From positions 1,116,001-1,180,000 of the forward strand of contig QKWM01000004.1 of the NCBI GenBank assembly GCA_003248315.1: a stretch of 64,000 nt of DNA, in the 5' to 3' direction. A program made the translations under genes and the position numbers. The first letter of the stretch is position 1. Each line of letters begins with the position of its first letter. The stretch comes from Streptomyces sp. SW4 (GTDB lineage: Bacteria > Actinomycetota > Actinomycetes > Streptomycetales > Streptomycetaceae). Below, one piece after another: positions 1 to 8,743 of the stretch. Below the pieces are notes generated by a model. That model was not told the DNA's origin, searched no databases, and saw nothing but the letters and a program-made list of their open reading frames with translations.

Positions 1-253
1 ACACGCGACACCGGCATCGAACACATTGCTTCCAAGCCATTATCCCGCATCTCAGGACCCGATGACCAACATCGGTCGGCATCGCTTGGGCAACGCACGC
101 GAGCAAAACCACTCAATTCGGCGAGGGGACTGCGATACTGCGCGCCCCCGCCCACTTCCGCCGAACGGACACGGACCGGAATTCTTTGACGCAGGTCACA
201 TGCCGGAGGCGGGCCGTCGCCGGTGATCTCCGTCATGCTGTCGTGCAGACACC

Positions 254-275
254 CGGACGTACCGCTCGGTACGTC
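254..275. promoter_or_regulatory. Palindromic operator upstream of the enoyl-CoA hydratase gene
   Basis: A perfect inverted repeat has arms GGACGTACC (254-262) and GGTACGTCC (267-275) around a 4-nt centre. Its core reads ACCGctCGGT. It ends 30 nt before the start codon of the gene at 306. Palindromes with an ACCG-CGGT core are typical of TetR-family repressors of acyl-CoA or phenylacetate catabolism (family knowledge). No regulator gene is adjacent, so the cognate repressor is unknown. Confidence 0.5.
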
Positions 276-305
276 CGTTCGACCGCGACGCGGAGGGGAT
301 ACGCC

Positions 306-1109
306 ATGGCCGACACCGTGCTCTACGAGGTGAGCGACGGACTCGCGACGATCACGCTGAACCGCCCCGAGGCGATGAACGCGCTGAACATCGAGGCCAA
401 GGACGCCCTCCGGGACGCGGCGCGCTCCGCCGCGGACGACGCGTCGGTGCGCGCGGTGCTGCTGACGGCCGCCGGGGACCGGGCGTTCTGCGTCGGGCAG
501 GACCTCAAGGAGCACATCGGGCTGCTGGCCGCCGACCGGGAGACCGGCGAGGGGCAGACGATGAGCACGGTGCGGGAGCACTACAACCCGATCGTGCGGG
601 CGCTGACGGAGGCGGCGAAGCCGGTGGTCGCCGCGGTGAACGGGGTGGCGGCCGGGGCCGGATTCGGCTTCGCGCTGGCCGCGGACTACCGGATCGTCGC
701 GGACACGGCGGCCTTCAACACGTCCTTCGCGGGCGTCGCGCTCACCGCCGACTCCGGCATCTCCTGGACGCTGCCCCGGGTCGTCGGCCCCGGCCGCGCC
801 GCCGACCTGCTGCTCTTCCCGCGCAGCATCACCGCGCAGGAGGCGTACGAGCTGGGGATCGCCAACCGGGTCGTGCCGGCGGCCGAGCTGCGCGCCGAGG
901 CCGAGAAGGTGGCGCGGGGCCTGGCGGAGGGCCCGACGGTCGCCTACGCGGCGATCAAGGAGGCGGTCGCGTACGGGATGACGCACTCCCTCGGCGAGAC
1001 GCTGGAGAAGGAGGACGAGCTCCAGTCGCGGGCCGGTTCCTCCGAGGACCACGCGATCGCCGTGCGGGCCTTCGTGAACAAGGAGAAGCCGAAGTACCTG
1101 GGCCGGTAG
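306..1109 (+). CDS. Enoyl-CoA hydratase/isomerase family protein (PaaG-like)
   Basis: This 267-residue crotonase-fold enzyme is expected to hydrate or isomerise acyl-CoA thioesters in the cytoplasm. The N-terminus carries the family's LNRPEAMNAL motif. An oxyanion-hole segment reads AFCVGQDLKE, and a second reads AAGAGFGFALAADYR. Where classical crotonases have a Glu (PEGG), this protein has LTADSGISW, as in the PaaG/epoxyphenylacetyl-CoA isomerase branch. It ends FVNKEKPKYLGR. The ATG at 306 was chosen because homology begins there; upstream codons in the same frame look non-coding. The palindrome at 254-275 probably controls it. The exact substrate cannot be read from the sequence. Confidence 0.88.
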   Translation: MADTVLYEVSDGLATITLNRPEAMNALNIEAKDALRDAARSAADDASVRAVLLTAAGDRAFCVGQDLKEHIGLLAADRETGEGQTMSTVREHYNPIVRALTEAAKPVVAAVNGVAAGAGFGFALAADYRIVADTAAFNTSFAGVALTADSGISWTLPRVVGPGRAADLLLFPRSITAQEAYELGIANRVVPAAELRAEAEKVARGLAEGPTVAYAAIKEAVAYGMTHSLGETLEKEDELQSRAGSSEDHAIAVRAFVNKEKPKYLGR

Positions 1110-1163
1110 GCCCACGAGGGAAGGCTCCGCCCCGCCCTCACGGGCGCCGGTCCGCACGGGCCG

Positions 1164-1746
1164 CTACGCGCCCCGGCTCACGCAGGTCTCCAGGTGGTCG
1201 TCCACCAGGCCGCACGCCTGCATCAGGGCGTAGGCCGTCGTCGGCCCACGAAGCGCAGGCCGCGCTTCTTCAGGGCCTTGGACAGCGCCGTCGACTCGGG
1301 GTGACCGCCGGGACGTCGGCGAGGGTCCTGGGGGCCGGGCGGCCGGCCGGGTCGGGGGCGTGCGACCAGACCAGCGCGTCCAGGTCGCCCGGGGCCCAGT
1401 CGGCGAGCACGCGGGCGTTGGCGAGCGTCGCGTCGATCTTGGCGCGGTTGCGGATGATGCCGGGGTCGGCGAGCAGGCGCTCGCGGTCCTCGTCGGTGAA
1501 GGCCGCCACCTTGGCGATCTCGAAGCCGGCGAAGGCGGCGCGGAAGCCGGGGCGGCGGCGCAGGATGGTGATCCAGGACAGCCCGGACTGGAAGGCCTCC
1601 AGGCTGAGCCGCTCGTAGAGCGCGTCGTCGCCGTGGACCGGGCGGCCCCATTCCTCGTCGTGGTACGCCACGTAGTCGGCGGTGGACAGGGCCCACGGGC
1701 AGCGCGGGCGGCCGTCCGGGCCGGCGACGGCGGTGCCGGCGCTCAC
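1164..1746 (-). CDS. tag: DNA-3-methyladenine glycosylase I (two apparent frameshifts)
   Basis: Base-excision repair enzyme that removes 3-methyladenine. The protein starts MSAGTAVAG and shows the Tag motifs CPWA, YHDEEWG, SGLSWITILRRR and FDxIAKVAAF-like segments. The frame breaks at about 1298-1301, where ACC-CCC-GAG has lost a C, and again at about 1243-1247. With both bases restored it reads ESTALSKALKKRGLRFVGPT, then TAYALMQACGLVDDH, and stops at TAG 1164-1166. That gives 194 residues, the normal Tag length. The GTG start overlaps the DivIVA stop by 4 nt (GTGA), so the two are translationally coupled. The breaks look like sequencing errors, not decay. Confidence 0.88.
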
Positions 1747-2098
1747 TGCTGCTCCTCGCGGTCGGGCTTGTCGGTGGAGACCCGCTGGTGGGCGGCGGCT
1801 CTGGCGCCCGCGAGCGCGGACTCCAGATCGGCGATCCGGGCGTCGCGCTCGGCCAGTTCGGCGGCGAGGCGGCCGAGGGCGTCGTCGACGTCCGCCATGC
1901 GGTAGCCGCGGGCGACGAGCGGGAAGCGGAGGCCCTCGACGTCCGCGCGGCCGAGCGGACGGTCGGCGGGCAGGGGGTCCGTCAGACGCTCGGGGCGGCC
2001 TCGGGCAGCGGGCCGTTCTCCCCGCCCGCCACGACGGCGAGGGTCACCGCGGCGACCACGACGGCGAGCGCGACGACCAGGAACAGGAACATAACCAT
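1743..2098 (-). CDS. Small membrane-anchored DivIVA-domain protein (one apparent frameshift)
   Basis: A predicted 118-residue protein. Residues 1-25 form a hydrophobic membrane segment (MVMFLFLVVALAVVVAAV), followed by a DivIVA-type segment (FPLVARGYRMADVDDALGRL) and a short coiled coil with heptad Ala/Leu. DivIVA modules sense curved membrane and recruit polar-growth or septum proteins; the role of this small version is not known. The frame breaks at about 1992-1995, where CCCCC reads CCCC; restoring one C joins PLPEAAP to ERLTDPLPADRPL. The stop overlaps the tag start. The gene lies opposite folP2 across a shared promoter region (2099-2255). The order folP2, DivIVA-like, tag is also found in mycobacteria (from memory). 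Confidence 0.78.
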
Positions 2099-2255
2099 CG
2101 CGGAAGGCCCCCACGGTCGGACGACGAGTCTGATGTGTCGGCTCCGATCGTGCCATGCGAGTCTGACAGTCGGTGCCGCAGGCGCCGCGAGCGCGGACCG
2201 CGGGCATGCGGGCGCGGTACACGTCGGACGAGAACGCGAGAAGGGGTCACAGGGG

Positions 2256-3116
2256 ATGCTCAGGCTGGGCAGGCGCGAATTCGAGGCGCACGAGCCGGTG
2301 ATCATGGCGATCGTGAACCGGACCCCGGACTCCTTCTACGACCAGGGGGCCACGTTCCGCGACGAGCCGGCCCTGGCGCGCGTGGAGCAGGCGGTCGCCG
2401 AGGGAGCCGCGATCATCGACATCGGCGGGGTGAAGGCGGGGCCCGGCGAGGAGGTGTCCGCGCAGGAGGAGGCGCGGCGCACGGTCGGTTTCGTCGCCGA
2501 GGTGCGGCGGCGCTTCCCGGACGTCGTGATCAGCGTGGACACCTGGCGGCACGAGGTCGGCGAGGCCGTGTGCGAGGCCGGCGCGGACCTGCTGAACGAC
2601 GCGTGGGGCGGGGTCGACCCGAAGCTCGCGGAGGTCGCCGGGCGGTACGGGGTGGGGCTGGTGTGCACGCACGCCGGGGGCGTGGAGCCGCGGACGCGTC
2701 CGCACCGGGTGACGTACGACGACGTCATGGCGGACATCCTGAAGGTGACCGTGGGGCTGGCCGAGCGGGCGGTGGCGCTGGGCGTGCCGCGGGAGTCGGT
2801 GCTGATCGATCCGGGGCACGACTTCGGGAAGAACACGCGGCACAGTCTGGAGGCGACGCGGCGGCTGCCGGAGATGGTGGACACCGGCTGGCCGGTGCTG
2901 GTCTCGCTGTCCAACAAGGACTTCGTCGGGGAGACGCTGGACAGGCCGGTGAAGGAGCGGCTGCTGGGGACGCTGGCGACGACGGCGGTGTCGGCGTGGC
3001 TGGGGGCGCAGGTGTACCGGGTGCACGAGGTGGCGGAGACGCGGCAGGTGCTGGACATGGTCGCGGCCATCGCCGGGCACCGTGCGCCGGCGGTGGCCCG
3101 GCGGGGGCTGGCGTAG
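2256..3116 (+). CDS. folP2: Dihydropteroate synthase family protein, FolP2 type
   Basis: A 286-residue TIM-barrel protein of the DHPS family. Visible motifs are IMAIVNRTPDSFYDQG at residues 15-30, IIDIGGVKAGPGEE, ISVDTWRHEV, LLNDAWGGVDP and LIDPGHDFGKN. SFYDQG in place of the usual SFSDGG, and GGVKAGPGE, match the mycobacterial FolP2 branch (Rv1207), which, as I recall, is not a functional folate enzyme. The name should therefore not be read as proof of folate synthesis. The start at 2256 follows a GAGAAGGGG ribosome-binding site. Its neighbours (DivIVA-like, tag, LOG protein, dapE) form a conserved actinobacterial block. Confidence 0.85.
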   Translation: MLRLGRREFEAHEPVIMAIVNRTPDSFYDQGATFRDEPALARVEQAVAEGAAIIDIGGVKAGPGEEVSAQEEARRTVGFVAEVRRRFPDVVISVDTWRHEVGEAVCEAGADLLNDAWGGVDPKLAEVAGRYGVGLVCTHAGGVEPRTRPHRVTYDDVMADILKVTVGLAERAVALGVPRESVLIDPGHDFGKNTRHSLEATRRLPEMVDTGWPVLVSLSNKDFVGETLDRPVKERLLGTLATTAVSAWLGAQVYRVHEVAETRQVLDMVAAIAGHRAPAVARRGLA

Positions 3117-3144
3117 CTCGCCCCCGCCGCCCCTGCCCGTCCCG

Positions 3145-3218
3145 TCCTTCCGGGGGCTGCCGCCCCGGACCCGCGTCGGGCCGAACGGCCTCGTCCTCGA
3201 ACGCCGGACGGGCTCGAA
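3145..3218. repeat. Streptomyces-type interspersed intergenic repeat
   Basis: The intergenic stretch after folP2 contains the sequence family GGGGGCTGCCGCCCCGGACC ... ACGCCGGACGGGCT. Near-identical copies occur between genes throughout Streptomyces genomes (from memory). It can fold into a GC-rich hairpin and lies between two convergent genes, so it may also act in termination. Confidence 0.5.
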
Positions 3219-3221
3219 CCG

Positions 3222-3980
3222 CTAGCGGCCCGCTTCCTTCGAGACCAGGGCCACCGCCTCGTCCACGTCGTCCGTCACGTGGAACAGCAGGAGGTCCTTC
3301 TCGGCCGCCTTCCCCTGGCGGATCACCGTCTCGCGGAGCCATTCCACCAGGCCGCCCCAGTAGTCGGTGCCGAACAGGACGATGGGGAAGCGGGTCACCT
3401 TCTGGGTCTGGACCAGGGTGAGGGCCTCGAAGAGCTCGTCGAGGGTGCCGAGACCGCCGGGCAGGACCACGAAGCCCTGGGCGTACTTGACGAACATCAT
3501 CTTCCGGACGAAGAAGTAGCGGAAGTTGAGGCCGATGTCGACGTACGGGTTCAGGCCCTGCTCGAAGGGCAGCTCGATGCCGAGGCCGACGGAGATGCCG
3601 CTCGCCTCGCAGGCGCCCTTGTTGGCTGCCTCCATCGCCCCGGGTCCGCCGCCCGTGATCACCGCGAAGCCGGCCTCGACCAGGCCCCGCCCCAGGCGCA
3701 CGCCCGCCTCGTACTCCGGGGAGTCGGCGGGTGTGCGCGCCGAGCCGAAGACGCTGATCGCGGGCGGCAGTTCGGCGAGGGTGCCGAAGCCCTCGATGAA
3801 CTCCGACTGGATGCGCAGCACCCGCCAGGGGTCGGTGTGCACCCAGTCGGTCGGCGCGCGCTCGTCCAGGAGCCGCTGGTCCGTGGTGCTGGCCTGGACC
3901 TGACTCCGTCTGCGGAGGACCGGGCCGAGGCGCTTCTCCTCCGGTGGCTGCTGCTTGCCCTCGGGGTTGCCGGTGGCCAT
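3222..3980 (-). CDS. LOG-family (TIGR00730) Rossmann-fold nucleotide phosphoribohydrolase
   Basis: A predicted 252-residue cytosolic enzyme related to LONELY GUY cytokinin-activating phosphoribohydrolases. The signature motifs are ISVFGSARTP, VITGGGPGAMEAANKGA and VVLPGGLGTLDELFEALTL. In bacteria the family hydrolyses nucleoside 5-prime-monophosphates to free base, but the physiological role here is unknown. The ATG at 3980 was chosen because GGAGGGA lies about 7 nt upstream; an upstream in-frame ATG at 4010 has no such site. The N-terminal 50 residues are charged and poorly conserved. The mycobacterial homologue (Rv1205) sits near folP2 in the same way. Confidence 0.87.
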   Translation of the reverse strand: MATGNPEGKQQPPEEKRLGPVLRRRSQVQASTTDQRLLDERAPTDWVHTDPWRVLRIQSEFIEGFGTLAELPPAISVFGSARTPADSPEYEAGVRLGRGLVEAGFAVITGGGPGAMEAANKGACEASGISVGLGIELPFEQGLNPYVDIGLNFRYFFVRKMMFVKYAQGFVVLPGGLGTLDELFEALTLVQTQKVTRFPIVLFGTDYWGGLVEWLRETVIRQGKAAEKDLLLFHVTDDVDEAVALVSKEAGR

Positions 3981-4086
3981 GTGCGCTCCCTCCGTCTGCG
4001 GTCGTTCCACCTCAGCGTAGATCTACGCGGGTTACGTACGAGGGACCTCAGCATGTCCGCCATGAAGCGCCGTAAACACGGCCGGG

Positions 4087-5165
4087 TCAGGCGGTGAGCC
4101 AGGAACGCAGCCGCTCCTCCCCCTTCAGGATCTTCGCCACCTCGACGCGTTCGTCGCGCTTGTGGGCCAGGTGGGGGTTGCCGGGGCCGTAGTTGACCGC
4201 GGGGATGCCGAGCGCCGAGAAGCGGGAGACGTCCGTCCAGCCGTACTTGGGCTGCGGGGTGCCGCCGACCGCCTCGATGAACGCGGCGGCGGCCGGGTGG
4301 GACAGGCCGGGCAGGGCGCCGCCGCTGTGGTCGTCCACCACGAACTCCGTCACGCCGCAGTCCGCGAACACCTCGCGGACGTGGGCGATCGCCTCCTCCT
4401 CGGTGCGGTCGGGGCGTAGCGGAAGTTGACCGTCACCACGCACTCGTCGGGGATCACGTTGCCGGCCACGCCGCCCGTGATGCCCACGGCGTTGAGGCCC
4501 TCGCGGTACTCCAGGCCGTCGATCACGGGGTAGCGCGGCTCGTACGAGGCGAGGCGGGCGAGGATCGGGGCGGCCGCGTGGATGGCGTTGGCGCCCATCC
4601 AGCCGCGGGCGGAGTGGGCCCGCTCACCGGAGGTCTTCAGCTTCACCCGCAGGGTGCCCTGGCAGCCGCCCTCCACCTGCCCGTCGGACGGTTCGAGGAG
4701 CACCGCGAAGTCGCCCTCCAGCCAGTCGGGGTGGGCCTCGGCGACGTGCTTGAGGCCGTTCAGCTCGGCGTCGACCTCCTCGTTGTCGTAGAAGACGAAG
4801 GTGAGGTCGCGGTTGGGGGCGGGGACGGTCGCCGCGATGCGCAGCTGGACGGCCACGCCCGCCTTCATGTCGCAGGTGCCGCAGCCCCACAGCACGCCGT
4901 CCTCGTCGAGCCGCGAGGGGACGTTGCCGGCGATCGGGACCGTGTCGATGTGACCGGCGAGGATGACGCGCTGCGACCGGCCGAGGTTGGTCCGGGCCAC
5001 GACGTTGTTGCCGTACCGGTCGACCGTCAGGTGCGGCAGGGCGCGCAGCGCGGTCTCGATCGCGTCCGCCAGCGGCTTCTCCGTGCCGCTTTCGGAGGGG
5101 AAGTCGACGAGCCGGGCGGTGAGCTGCGCGGCGTCCAGCGTGAGGTCAAGAGCGGTGTCGGCCAT
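4087..5165 (-). CDS. dapE: Succinyl-diaminopimelate desuccinylase (one apparent frameshift)
   Basis: Metal-dependent M20-family hydrolase that releases succinate from N-succinyl-LL-diaminopimelate for lysine and peptidoglycan synthesis. Visible motifs are [12 protein letters not shown] near the N-terminus, [11 protein letters not shown] (metal-binding His and Asp), [13 protein letters not shown] (bridging Asp) and [10 protein letters not shown] (catalytic Glu pair). The frame breaks at about 4411-4414, where CCCCC reads CCCC. Adding one C joins TVNFRYAP to [11 protein letters not shown] and gives 359 residues, the normal length. The gene is essential in most actinobacteria, so the break is most likely a sequence error. 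dapC, the previous enzyme of the pathway, lies at 7074-8182. Confidence 0.9.
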
Positions 5166-5249
5166 GCCGTCGACCCTAACCCGCCGTCCCCCGGGCGGAC
5201 TGTCCACACCCGGCACAGCCGCCTCGGTACTCTCCAGTACCTTGTACGC

Positions 5250-6245
5250 GTGCTACAGCCGTCCCCACGCCGCAATCGCCGGGGCCGCCTCCTGAGGATC
5301 GGGGCGGCCTTCGTGGTCCTGCTCGCGGTCGCCGGTTACCTGGCGGTGCAGTACGTCACCGGAGGCACGGGCGGGCCGGGCTGCAAGGTCGTCTCCGCCG
5401 AGGACGACGGGGCGACGTACGAGTTCGAGCCGGAGCAGGCGGTGAACGCGGCGACGATCACCGCCGTGGGCACCGCGCGCGGCCTGCCCGAGCGGGCCGT
5501 GACGATCGCGCTCGCGACCGCGCTCCAGGAGTCGGCCCTGCGCAACATCGACTACGGCGACCGCGACTCCCTCGGGCTGTTCCAGCAGCGGCCCTCGCAG
5601 GGCTGGGGCACGCCGGAGGAGATCATGGACCCGGCCTACGCGGCCGGGAAGTTCTACGACCACCTGGTCGAGGTCCCCGGCTACACCCGGCTGCCGCTGA
5701 CGGTCGCCGCCCAGCGCGTGCAGCGCAGCGGGTTCCCGCAGGCGTACGCCAAGCACGAGCCGGACGCCACGCTGCTCGCCGCCGCCCTGACGGGGCGCTC
5801 CGCGGCCACGCTGACCTGCGAGGGGCGCCCGGCGGCCACCCGGGACAAGGGGCCGGACGCGGTGCGCGAGGCGCTGGTGCGCGACTTCGGGCGGGATGTG
5901 CTCCAGCCGGCCGGCGCGGAGGCGGGGCGTGCGCGGTCCGCGGCGCCCCCGGCGTCCGCGGGCGGCTCCGACGGGCGGACCGTGACGCTGCCGGTGCCCG
6001 ACGACGCGGGCTCGGCCGCCGGGCGGGACGCCGGGCAGCGGGGCTGGCAGCTGGCCCACTGGGCCGTGGCCAACGCCTCGGCGCTGCACATCGAGCGGGT
6101 GTCGTACGCCGGGCGGGAGTGGGTCGCCGGGCACACCGACCCCCGGTGGCGGCCGGCGGAGGGCTCGGACGGGGACGGCGGTCCCGGCGGTGCCCAGGGG
6201 GCGGAGCGCGGCGCCGGGGCGGTCCGGATCGTCACCGCGCGATAG
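5250..6245 (+). CDS. Membrane-anchored or secreted lysozyme-like (transglycosylase-fold) protein
   Basis: A predicted 331-residue protein with an N-terminal transmembrane segment (residues about 16-33, [20 protein letters not shown]) and an extracytoplasmic body. Residues about 75-140 contain [25 protein letters not shown] followed by [11 protein letters not shown]. This Glu-containing pattern recurs in actinobacterial proteins related to the SLT/lysozyme fold, so the Glu of LQES is the likely catalytic residue. The C-terminal third is low-complexity and then conserved ([21 protein letters not shown]). Databases often label such proteins 'heavy metal transporter', which I see nothing to support. 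The GTG at 5250 is the best start; the region before it is the dapE promoter. Confidence 0.6.
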   Translation: MLQPSPRRNRRGRLLRIGAAFVVLLAVAGYLAVQYVTGGTGGPGCKVVSAEDDGATYEFEPEQAVNAATITAVGTARGLPERAVTIALATALQESALRNIDYGDRDSLGLFQQRPSQGWGTPEEIMDPAYAAGKFYDHLVEVPGYTRLPLTVAAQRVQRSGFPQAYAKHEPDATLLAAALTGRSAATLTCEGRPAATRDKGPDAVREALVRDFGRDVLQPAGAEAGRARSAAPPASAGGSDGRTVTLPVPDDAGSAAGRDAGQRGWQLAHWAVANASALHIERVSYAGREWVAGHTDPRWRPAEGSDGDGGPGGAQGAERGAGAVRIVTAR

Positions 6246-6388
6246 CCGCCCCTCACCCTCGCGGGTGACGCGCGCGGCGCGCGGGCGACGGGCTGCGCAG
6301 ATTTTCGCGGTCTCACCCTCCAAACGGCCGGAACCCTTGGAAACAAAGGGCCGTAAGGATTCAGCAGACTTTCCGACCGGCGCACCCT

Positions 6389-6416
6389 TTGCCCGTTTTT
6401 CTGTGCAACCGATAAT
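6389..6416 (+). promoter_or_regulatory. Candidate housekeeping promoter for the small secreted protein
   Basis: The 311-nt gap between 6245 and 6557 is unusually AT-rich for this window in its second half. It contains TTGCCC (6389-6394), a 16-nt spacer and GATAAT (6411-6416), a fair match to a sigma-70/HrdB-type promoter. A transcript would have a leader of about 135 nt before the ATG at 6557. I see no other gene in the gap. Confidence 0.4.
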
Positions 6417-6556
6417 GCGACGCATTACCAAGTCTTTACGTTGCGTCGCCGCAACCTTCGCGGGCTTCGAGCGGTAGTCACTGCGTCCGCGTCCGGTCGA
6501 TCAAGAACCGGGCTCGGTCCGACACCTCAAGAGTCACTCCCCGTCGAAGGAGCATC

Positions 6557-7003
6557 ATGTCCCTCCCCCTGACCCGCCGGATCGCCCGTGCCGCGCTGCT
6601 CGTCGCTGCGGGAGCGGCCGCCGGGGTCGGTGCGGCCGGCTCCGCCAGCGCGGCGCCGGAGCTGCCGGCCACCCCGAACCTCGGTGGGCTGACCGCCCTG
6701 GACGGGGCGAACGTCGGCAACACCGTGGACGCGGCGGCGCAGAACGTCACCGAGACCGCGGGTGACACCGGCAGCAAGGCCGTGAAGAAGGCGGTGCCGG
6801 CCGCGGGCAAGACCGGTGGCTCGGTCGTCAAGAAGGCCACGCCGGCGGCGCAGAAGGCCGCCGGTGACGTGGCGGGGTCCGCCGGGGACATCGTCGGTGA
6901 CACCACTGACACCGCGACCAAGGGTGGGCTGCCGACCGACGCCGTGGGCAAGGGGCTGCCGGGTGCCGGGCAGCTGCCCGTGCAGGGGCTGCCGCTCGGC
7001 TGA
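6557..7003 (+). CDS. Small secreted alanine/glycine-rich protein, unknown function
   Basis: A 148-residue protein with a clear Sec signal peptide: basic N-terminus MSLPLTRRIAR, a hydrophobic alanine-rich core and a cleavage site after GSASA-AP. The mature part is built from short related segments (NVTETAGDTGSKAVKKAV, GGSVVKKATPAAQKAAGDVA) with regularly spaced Lys and Asp. It ends in a Gly/Leu/Pro-rich tail. The ribosome-binding site is GAAGGAGCATC before the ATG. There are no Cys residues and no catalytic motif. It is probably an exported structural or surface protein, transcribed alone between a promoter and the hairpin at 7035-7061. Confidence 0.65.
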   Translation: MSLPLTRRIARAALLVAAGAAAGVGAAGSASAAPELPATPNLGGLTALDGANVGNTVDAAAQNVTETAGDTGSKAVKKAVPAAGKTGGSVVKKATPAAQKAAGDVAGSAGDIVGDTTDTATKGGLPTDAVGKGLPGAGQLPVQGLPLG

Positions 7004-7034
7004 CGGCCGGCCCGCGTCCGGCTTGCGCCTCGAC

Positions 7035-7061
7035 GGGGCCCGGGGTCACCCCCCGGGCCCC
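7035..7061. terminator. Intrinsic terminator (perfect 11-bp stem)
   Basis: GGGGCCCGGGG (7035-7045) and CCCCGGGCCCC (7051-7061) form a perfect stem with a 5-nt loop, followed by GTTTTC. It lies between the convergent genes at 6557-7003 and 7074-8182 and can serve both. Confidence 0.85.
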
Positions 7062-7073
7062 GTTTTCGCGTCC

Positions 7074-8182
7074 CTACGCCGGTACGGGGCGGGTCAGGCG
7101 GGTTGCGGCTGCCTGGATCCGGGCGTCCGTGGCGGTGAAGGCGACGCGGACGAAGTTCGCGCCCGCGGGGCCGTAGAAGTCGCCGGGGGCCACGAGGATG
7201 CCCAGGTCGGCCAGGTGGGCCACCGTGTCCCAGCAGGACTCGTCCCGCGTGGCCCAGAGGTAGAGGCTGGCCTCGCTGTGCTCGATGCGGAAGCCGTGGG
7301 CGAGGAGGGCCTCGCGCAGGGCCGCGCGGCGGGCGGCGTAGCGCTCGCGCTGGACGCGGACGTGCTCGTCGTCGCCGAGGGCCGCCACGACGGCGGCCTG
7401 CGTCGGCGCGGACGTCATCATGCCGCCGTGCTTGCGGATCTGGAGCAGGGGCCCGAGCACGGCCGGGTCGCCGGCGAGGAAGGCGGCGCGGTAGCCCGCG
7501 AGGTTCGACCGCTTGGAGAGCGAGTGGACGGCGAGGAGCCCGTCGTGGGAGCCGCCGTTGACGTCGGGGTGCAGGACCGAGACCGGGTCGGCCTCCCAGC
7601 CCAGCTCCAGGTAGCACTCGTCGGAGACGACGAGGACGCCGTGCTCGCGGGCCCAGGCCACGATCCGGGTGAGTTCGGTCGTGGACAGGACCCTGCCGGT
7701 CGGGTTGGACGGGGAGTTGAGCCAGAGGAGCTTCAGGTTCTCCGGGTCCAGCTCGGTCGGGTCGTCGTAGGCCTCGAAGTCCGCGCGGGCGAGGCGGGCG
7801 CCGACCTCGTAGGTCGGGTAGGCCAGCCGCGGGAAGGCCACCTTGTCGCCGGGGCCGAGGCCCAGCTGGGTGGGGAGCCAGGCGACGAGTTCCTTGGAGC
7901 CGACGATCGGCAGGACGTGGTGGTGGGTGACGCCCCGGGCGCCGAGGCGGCGCTCCAGCCAGCCCGTGATCGCGTCCCGCAGCGCCGGGGTGCCCCAGAC
8001 CGTCGGATAACCCGGCGAGTTCGCCGCGTCGACCAGCGCCTTCTGGATCAGCTCGGGGACCGGGTCGACGGGCGTGCCGACCGACAGGTCGACGATGCCG
8101 TCCGGGTGCGCGGCGGCCGTCTTCTTGTAGGGCTCCAGCTTGTCCCAGGGAAGGTGGGCAGCCGGTCGGAGACTGCGGACAC
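7074..8182 (-). CDS. dapC: Succinyldiaminopimelate transaminase (one apparent frameshift)
   Basis: A PLP-dependent fold-type I aminotransferase of 369 residues that makes N-succinyl-LL-2,6-diaminopimelate for lysine and cell-wall synthesis. Visible are LSVGTPVDPVP near the N-terminus, NSPSNPTGRVLS (Asn that contacts PLP), VVSDECYLELGW (Asp and Tyr) and HSLSKRSNLAGYR, whose Lys is the Schiff-base residue. The start is GTG 8182 (SAVSDRLPTFPW). The frame breaks at about 8148-8150, where TTCCCCTGG reads TTCCCTGG. fdxA lies just upstream on the same strand, separated by a strong terminator; the ferredoxin/dapC pairing is also seen in mycobacteria (from memory). Confidence 0.9.
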
Positions 8183-8212
8183 GGGTTCTCGCTCACTTTC
8201 TGATACGGCAAA

Positions 8213-8255
8213 CGCCTCGGTCCCGTACGGCTTCGGGGCGTACGGGACCGAGGCG
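8213..8255. terminator. Intrinsic terminator after fdxA (perfect 17-bp stem)
   Basis: CGCCTCGGTCCCGTACG (8213-8229) pairs perfectly with CGTACGGGACCGAGGCG (8239-8255) across a 9-nt loop. On the minus strand it follows the fdxA stop and precedes TTTGCC, so it separates fdxA from dapC. Confidence 0.85.
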
Positions 8256-8281
8256 GCGCGGTGTGCGGGCCGCTGACGGGG

Positions 8282-8602
8282 TCAGTCGCCCTGCGGCGGC
8301 AGCGCGGCGATGAAGGGGTGGTCGCGCTCGATCAGCCCCAGCTTGCTGGCGCCGCCGGGCGAGCCGAGCTCGTCGAAGAACTCGACGTTCGCCTTGTAGT
8401 AGTCCTTCCACTCCTCCGGAGTGTCGTCCTCGTAGAAGATCGCCTCGACCGGGCAGACCGGCTCACAGGCACCGCAGTCGACGCATTCGTCCGGGTGGAT
8501 GTACAAGGACCGCTGGCCCTCGTAGATGCAGTCGACCGGGCACTCCTCGATGCACGCCTTGTCCTTGACGTCGACACAAGGCTGCGCGATGACGTAGGTC
8601 AC
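8282..8602 (-). CDS. fdxA: Seven-iron ferredoxin
   Basis: A 106-residue electron carrier with one [3Fe-4S] and one [4Fe-4S] cluster. The N-terminal half shows CVDVKDKACIEECPVDC and then CVDCGACEPVCPVEAIF, the cysteine layout of the actinobacterial 7Fe ferredoxins (FdxA/FdxC). The C-terminal 40 residues (DYYKANVEFFDELGSPGGA) are the usual extension. Such ferredoxins donate electrons to cytochromes P450 and other oxidoreductases. The gene is monocistronic, with its own terminator at 8213-8255, and is divergent from the GNAT gene. Confidence 0.95.
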   Translation of the reverse strand: MTYVIAQPCVDVKDKACIEECPVDCIYEGQRSLYIHPDECVDCGACEPVCPVEAIFYEDDTPEEWKDYYKANVEFFDELGSPGGASKLGLIERDHPFIAALPPQGD

Positions 8603-8743
8603 GCTGTCGTTCCTCCTCGATACGGGCGCTGGCGGGCCACCTCAGGCTCCGCCGCCTGGCGCGCGGGAGCGCGGCGTCGTCGATGCCCGCCCCTAGTATC
8701 TCCGTTCTTGGGCATGATCCGAACAGGAGGGGTGTACCGACCC

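Noticed and set aside
1682..3421. Long open frames on several strands, for example plus-strand frames across 1682-3421, 4578-5249 and 50425-51924
   Set aside because: They overlap better-supported genes, translate into Arg/Gly/Pro-rich low-complexity sequence and lack ribosome-binding sites; they are the usual by-product of very high GC content.
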